Origin: an uncultured Brevundimonas sp.
GTDB lineage: Bacteria > Pseudomonadota > Alphaproteobacteria > Caulobacterales > Caulobacteraceae
Length of the DNA: 7,994 nucleotides
Assembly (NCBI GenBank): GCA_946481425.1
Contig: CAMLNT010000099.1
Coordinates: 1-7,994, forward strand
Direction: 5' to 3'
Both the position numbers and the translations under genes were made by a program. The notes below the pieces were generated by a model. That model searched no databases and was not told where the DNA came from. It was given only the letters and a program-made list of their open reading frames with translations. Shown here piece after piece: positions 5,565-7,994 of this stretch; position 1 is the stretch's first letter; the number at the start of each line of letters is the position of its first letter.

Positions 5565-6379
5565 GCGTTCCAGAGCCGGGCTTCGCCGCCCGCCTCGCCC
5601 AGGGCCTCGACCAGCGCCTCGCCAACCGCCGCGATCTCGCCGCCCAGCCCCCGCGGCGGCCGCACGATGACCATGGCCGAGCCGTTCATCTTCATCGGGT
5701 CCGTCAGGGGCCGCATCCGGACTTCGGAGACGAGCACCTCGGCCCCGCCCGCCTTGCCCTTCAGGTCTCTGAGGAACCCGTCCAGCGTCTCCAGGTCCTT
5801 CAGCGGCGTCCAGATCGCCACCACCACGTCCGGGTTCAGCGGCTGCGCCGCCGCCACGGCCTGGGCCGCCCGCTCATAATCGTCGCGCCGCTCATAGGGC
5901 GGATCGATCAGGATGAGGTCCGCCGATTCCGCTGCCACGGCCTCGTAGCCATCCACGCCGCGCACCTCGGTCGGGACTGTTGTCATGCCCATCGCCATCT
6001 CGAGCTGGTCCCGGACCTCCGGCTGGACCTCGCAGCCGATGTACAGATCGTCTTCACCCAGCATCCCCACAATCAGCCACGGCGATCCCGGATAGAGCTC
6101 TTCCGAATCCTGCCAGCTGTTCAACGCCTTCACTGCGTCCACCAGCGGCTCGAACGCACCCGGCAGCTCACCCGCCATCAGCGCCTTCACCCCGCGCGCG
6201 GCCTCCTTCGACCGCGCCTGATCGTCGTTGCCGAGGTCGTAGATTCCCGCCCCCGCGTGCGTGTCGATGATGGCCAGCGCAGCCTTCTCGGGCCGCAGGG
6301 CCTTCAGCAGCAACAGGAGCACAGCGTGCTTGTGAAGGTCGGCGAAGTTCCCGGCATGGAAGCTGTGGCGGTAATTCAT
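5561..6379 (-). CDS. rlmJ: 23S rRNA (adenine(2030)-N6)-methyltransferase RlmJ
   Basis: RlmJ transfers a methyl group from S-adenosylmethionine to N6 of A2030 (E. coli numbering) of 23S rRNA. The 272-residue chain is family length and shows the diagnostic N-terminus MNYRHSFHAGNFADLHKH (1-18), the SAM-binding motif IIDTHAGAGIYDLG (37-50), the ELYPGSP segment (95-100 region), the amino-methyltransferase catalytic motif DPPYE (159-163) and the late MNGSAMVIVRPP segment (231-242). The ATG is fixed by the conserved N-terminus. It ends in a 4-base convergent overlap with the EEP gene (CTAG) and diverges from topoisomerase IB across 84 bases. In some bacteria this gene (yhiR) has been linked to use of DNA as nutrient, but the rRNA role is the established one. 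Confidence 0.96.
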   Translation of the reverse strand: MNYRHSFHAGNFADLHKHAVLLLLLKALRPEKAALAIIDTHAGAGIYDLGNDDQARSKEAARGVKALMAGELPGAFEPLVDAVKALNSWQDSEELYPGSPWLIVGMLGEDDLYIGCEVQPEVRDQLEMAMGMTTVPTEVRGVDGYEAVAAESADLILIDPPYERRDDYERAAQAVAAAQPLNPDVVVAIWTPLKDLETLDGFLRDLKGKAGGAEVLVSEVRMRPLTDPMKMNGSAMVIVRPPRGLGGEIAAVGEALVEALGEAGGEARLWNA

Positions 6380-6415
6380 GCTCCCGCCCTCGCCTGTCGG
6401 CTACCAGACGTCAAG

Positions 6416-6441
6416 GAACGGACTCGCTTCGTCCGCCGTTC
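6416..6441 (+). promoter_or_regulatory. Imperfect dyad in the leader of topoisomerase IB
   Basis: Within the 84-base divergent rlmJ/topIB gap, GAAC-GGAC pairs with GTCC-(GCC)-GTTC around the loop TCGCTTC, an imperfect stem with a 3-base bulge. It ends 11 bases before the AGGAGG ribosome site (6452-6457) of topIB. It could be a leader hairpin or chance pairing in GC-rich DNA. No clear promoter boxes were found in the gap. Confidence 0.25.
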
Positions 6442-6463
6442 GCACCCCGCCAGGAGGTCGACG

Positions 6464-7471
6464 ATGCCGGACGGTGCGGCTCACAAGTTCGAGGTCCCCG
6501 AGGGTCTCACCTACTGCTCGGATGAGCAGGTCGGTCTGCGACGTCTGAAATCCGGCAAGGGCTTCCGCTATCTCGACCGGCACGACCAGCCGGTCACCGA
6601 CGAAAAGACCCTGGCTCGCATCCAGGCGCTGGCCATCCCGCCGGCCTGGACGGAGGTCTGGATCTGTCCGCGCGCCACCGGACATATCCAGGCCACCGGC
6701 CGCGACCTCAAGGGCCGCAAGCAGTACCGCTATCATGCTGACTGGAGCGCAGCGCGCGCCGACACCAAGTTTGGCCGCGTCGCCGCCTTCGGCCGCAAGC
6801 TCCCGCGCCTCAGGAAGCAGGTCGAGGCCGATCTCTCCAAACGCGGCCTGACCCGCGACAAGGTGCTCGCCACAACCGTGCGCCTGCTGGAGCTCACCCT
6901 CATCCGCATCGGCAACGTCGAATACGCCCGCCAGAACCGCAGCTTCGGCCTGACCACGCTCAACAAGCGACACCTCGACGTCGATGGAGCGGCGCTACGC
7001 TTCCACTTTCGGGGCAAGAGCGGCAAGGACCACGAGGTCTCGGTCCGCGACCAGCGCCTCGCCCGCGTCATCCGCTCGCTCCAGGACCTGCCCGGTCAGC
7101 AGGTCTTCAAATACCGCGCCGACGACGGCGACCTCTGCCCGGTCACCTCCGAGGACGTAAACGCCTATATTCGCGACGCCATGGGCGAGGACTTCTCCGC
7201 CAAGGACTTCCGCACCTGGGCCGGCACCGTCTCGGCCGCCCGCGCGCTTCGCGCCATGGACCCACCCGATAACAAGACCCAGTCAAAGGGCCGTATCACC
7301 CAGTGCGTTAAGGCCGTCGCCGGGCTCCTCGGCAACACCCCCGCGGTCTGCCGCTCGGCCTACATCCACCCCCGCGTTTTCGAACTGTACGAATCCGGCG
7401 AGATCGCCGACGCCCTGCCCGGTCCCGACACCAAGGGCTTCGAAAGCGCCCTGATCAGGACATTAGGGTGA
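6464..7471 (+). CDS. DNA topoisomerase IB (poxvirus/bacterial type)
   Basis: This enzyme relaxes positive and negative supercoils through a 3'-phosphotyrosyl intermediate, without ATP or metal. The 335 residues match bacterial TopIB. An N-terminal DNA-binding domain (about 1-90) includes LTYCSDEQVGLRRLKSGKGF (15-34) and IPPAWTEVWICPRATGHIQA (58-77). The C-terminal catalytic domain holds Arg148 in LIRIGN, Lys185 in RGKSGK, Arg250 in FRTWAGT and the nucleophile Tyr300 in CRSAYIHP. Asn291 in LGNTPAVC takes the place of the vaccinia catalytic His, as in other bacterial members (from memory). The catalytic set is complete, so the enzyme should be active. The start is fixed by AGGAGG six bases before ATG. 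Bacterial TopIB genes are accessory and patchily distributed; here codon use looks like its neighbours. Confidence 0.96.
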   Translation: MPDGAAHKFEVPEGLTYCSDEQVGLRRLKSGKGFRYLDRHDQPVTDEKTLARIQALAIPPAWTEVWICPRATGHIQATGRDLKGRKQYRYHADWSAARADTKFGRVAAFGRKLPRLRKQVEADLSKRGLTRDKVLATTVRLLELTLIRIGNVEYARQNRSFGLTTLNKRHLDVDGAALRFHFRGKSGKDHEVSVRDQRLARVIRSLQDLPGQQVFKYRADDGDLCPVTSEDVNAYIRDAMGEDFSAKDFRTWAGTVSAARALRAMDPPDNKTQSKGRITQCVKAVAGLLGNTPAVCRSAYIHPRVFELYESGEIADALPGPDTKGFESALIRTLG

Positions 7472-7517
7472 AGTCGATGTAACTTGCCCCTCGGGCAGAA
7501 CGGCGGTCTACGAGCCG

Positions 7518-7532
7518 CCCTTCGACAAGGGG
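7518..7532 (+). promoter_or_regulatory. Short hairpin overlapping the ribosome binding site of the 7540 gene
   Basis: CCCTT (7518-7522) pairs with AAGGG (7527-7531) around CGAC, and the right arm is the AAGGGG ribosome binding site placed seven bases before the ATG at 7540. Two other small stems lie just upstream (TGCCC-CTC-GGGCA from 7485, and GGCGG/CCGCC from 7502), which may include a weak terminator for topIB. Five base pairs is weak; regulation by sequestering the site is inferred. Confidence 0.3.
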
Positions 7533-7539
7533 ACGTCAA

Positions 7540-7929
7540 ATGACCATTGCAAACACCTTCCTGCGCTTCGGCGTGCTGTCGCTCATCGTGGGCGTGGGCC
7601 TGGGCATGTGGATGGGCGCCAACGAGGAGTTCACCCTCCGGCCCGTGCACGCCCACATCAATCTCATCGGCTGGGCCTCGATGATGATCTTCGGCTTCTT
7701 CTACCGCCTGTTCCCGGACGCCGCCTCGGGCTGGCTTCCGAAGGCGCAGCTGGGTCTGTCGATCATCGGCTTCATCGCCATGATGAGCGGCCTGGCCGCC
7801 ATGCTGATGGGCAACACCAGCCTGTTGCCGGCGCTCATGGCCGGCGAGCTGATGACGGCGCTCAGCATCCTGATCTTCGCCTTCATCCTGTTCCGCTCCA
7901 CCGGCGGCCGCACGACCGTCAGCCCTTAA
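7540..7929 (+). CDS. Small four-helix membrane protein resembling part of cytochrome oxidase subunit I
   Basis: The 129 residues contain four predicted membrane helices, about 7-27, 40-58, 69-90 and 96-118. The segment LRPVHAHINLIGWASMMIFG (33-52) with FFYRLFP (53-59) resembles a helix of haem-copper oxidase subunit I or NorB, including two His (37, 39). The protein is far too short to be an oxidase (subunit I has at least 12 helices and six metal-ligating His). Short proteins of this type occur as stand-alone genes in proteobacteria, often labelled cytochrome-c oxidase-like; their role is unknown to me, with haem or quinol binding through His37/His39 possible. AAGGGG lies before the ATG. It appears monocistronic, followed by a hairpin at 7959-7987. 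It looks complete, not a fragment, since it has its own ribosome site, a clean start and a polar C-terminus. Confidence 0.8.
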   Translation: MTIANTFLRFGVLSLIVGVGLGMWMGANEEFTLRPVHAHINLIGWASMMIFGFFYRLFPDAASGWLPKAQLGLSIIGFIAMMSGLAAMLMGNTSLLPALMAGELMTALSILIFAFILFRSTGGRTTVSP

Positions 7930-7958
7930 CCAGACTTCATCACCCTCGCTTGACCGAG

Positions 7959-7987
7959 CCCGGCCCATGCTTCGCGCATGGGCTGGG
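7959..7987 (+). terminator. Strong GC hairpin, probable terminator
   Basis: CCCGGCCCATGC (7959-7970) pairs with GCATGGGCTGGG (7976-7987) around TTCGC: a 12-bp stem with one G-T wobble, of which 8 bp next to the loop are perfect. It lies 30 bases after the stop of the membrane gene. No T-run follows on the plus strand within the window, so it may be a weak intrinsic terminator, a bidirectional one shared with a convergent gene beyond the edge, or a dispersed palindromic repeat. Confidence 0.55.
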
Positions 7988-7994
7988 TCGACAC

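Noticed and set aside
5384..6463. Upstream extension of the topoisomerase IB frame (about 360 extra codons) over EEP and rlmJ
   Set aside because: The extension is antisense to rlmJ, Arg/His/Gln-rich and unlike any protein; the AGGAGG site and family N-terminus fix the start at 6464.
1..7994. CRISPR arrays, tRNA or rRNA genes, insertion sequences, integrase or attachment sites
   Set aside because: I looked for spaced repeats, cloverleaf-like segments, transposase or recombinase motifs and terminal repeats and saw none; the only tandem repeat is the TTGGCAGGG array.

Overview
The window is GC-rich, gene-dense DNA with short intergenic gaps, ATGA start/stop overlaps and many long antisense shadow reading frames. 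The gene content suggests an alphaproteobacterium, most likely of the Caulobacterales (Brevundimonas or Caulobacter-like). The pointers are a two-subunit methylmalonyl-CoA mutase with a short small subunit, a poxvirus-type topoisomerase IB, RlmJ, a YbjQ protein and a GTA-type holin. The genus is inferred from protein character only.

Layout. (1) Positions 1-1756, minus strand: the methylmalonyl-CoA mutase operon. The small subunit (mutA-like, TTG start) is followed by the N-terminal 132 residues of the large subunit (mutB-like), coupled through a TAATG overlap. (2) Positions 1859-3255, plus strand: a compact lysis cassette. It holds a small holin of the GTA-holin type, an M15-family endolysin, an inner-membrane spanin (Rz-like) and, out of frame inside its 3' end, a lipoprotein outer-membrane spanin (Rz1-like). 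A perfect hairpin lies directly before a double-start holin gene, and a G-quadruplex-capable TTGGCAGGG repeat lies between endolysin and spanin. No capsid, tail, terminase or integrase gene is present. (3) Positions 3245-4228, minus strand: an unrecognised coiled-coil protein and a DUF4112 membrane protein, directly abutting. (4) Positions 4297-5564, plus strand: a YbjQ/UPF0145 protein coupled to a membrane-anchored endonuclease/exonuclease/phosphatase (EEP) protein. (5) Positions 5561-6379, minus strand: RlmJ, the 23S rRNA m6A2030 methyltransferase. (6) Positions 6464-7471, plus strand: topoisomerase IB with all catalytic residues. (7) Positions 7540-7929, plus strand: a small four-helix protein resembling part of cytochrome oxidase subunit I, followed by a strong hairpin at the window edge.

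The mutase genes serve propionyl-CoA/methylmalonyl-CoA catabolism, RlmJ serves ribosome maturation, and TopIB relaxes supercoils. The standout is the lysis cassette: four lysis functions (pore, muralytic enzyme, inner and outer spanins) sit as a free-standing unit between housekeeping genes. This fits either a remnant of a prophage or, more interestingly, a detached lysis module serving a gene transfer agent or another programmed-lysis system encoded elsewhere.
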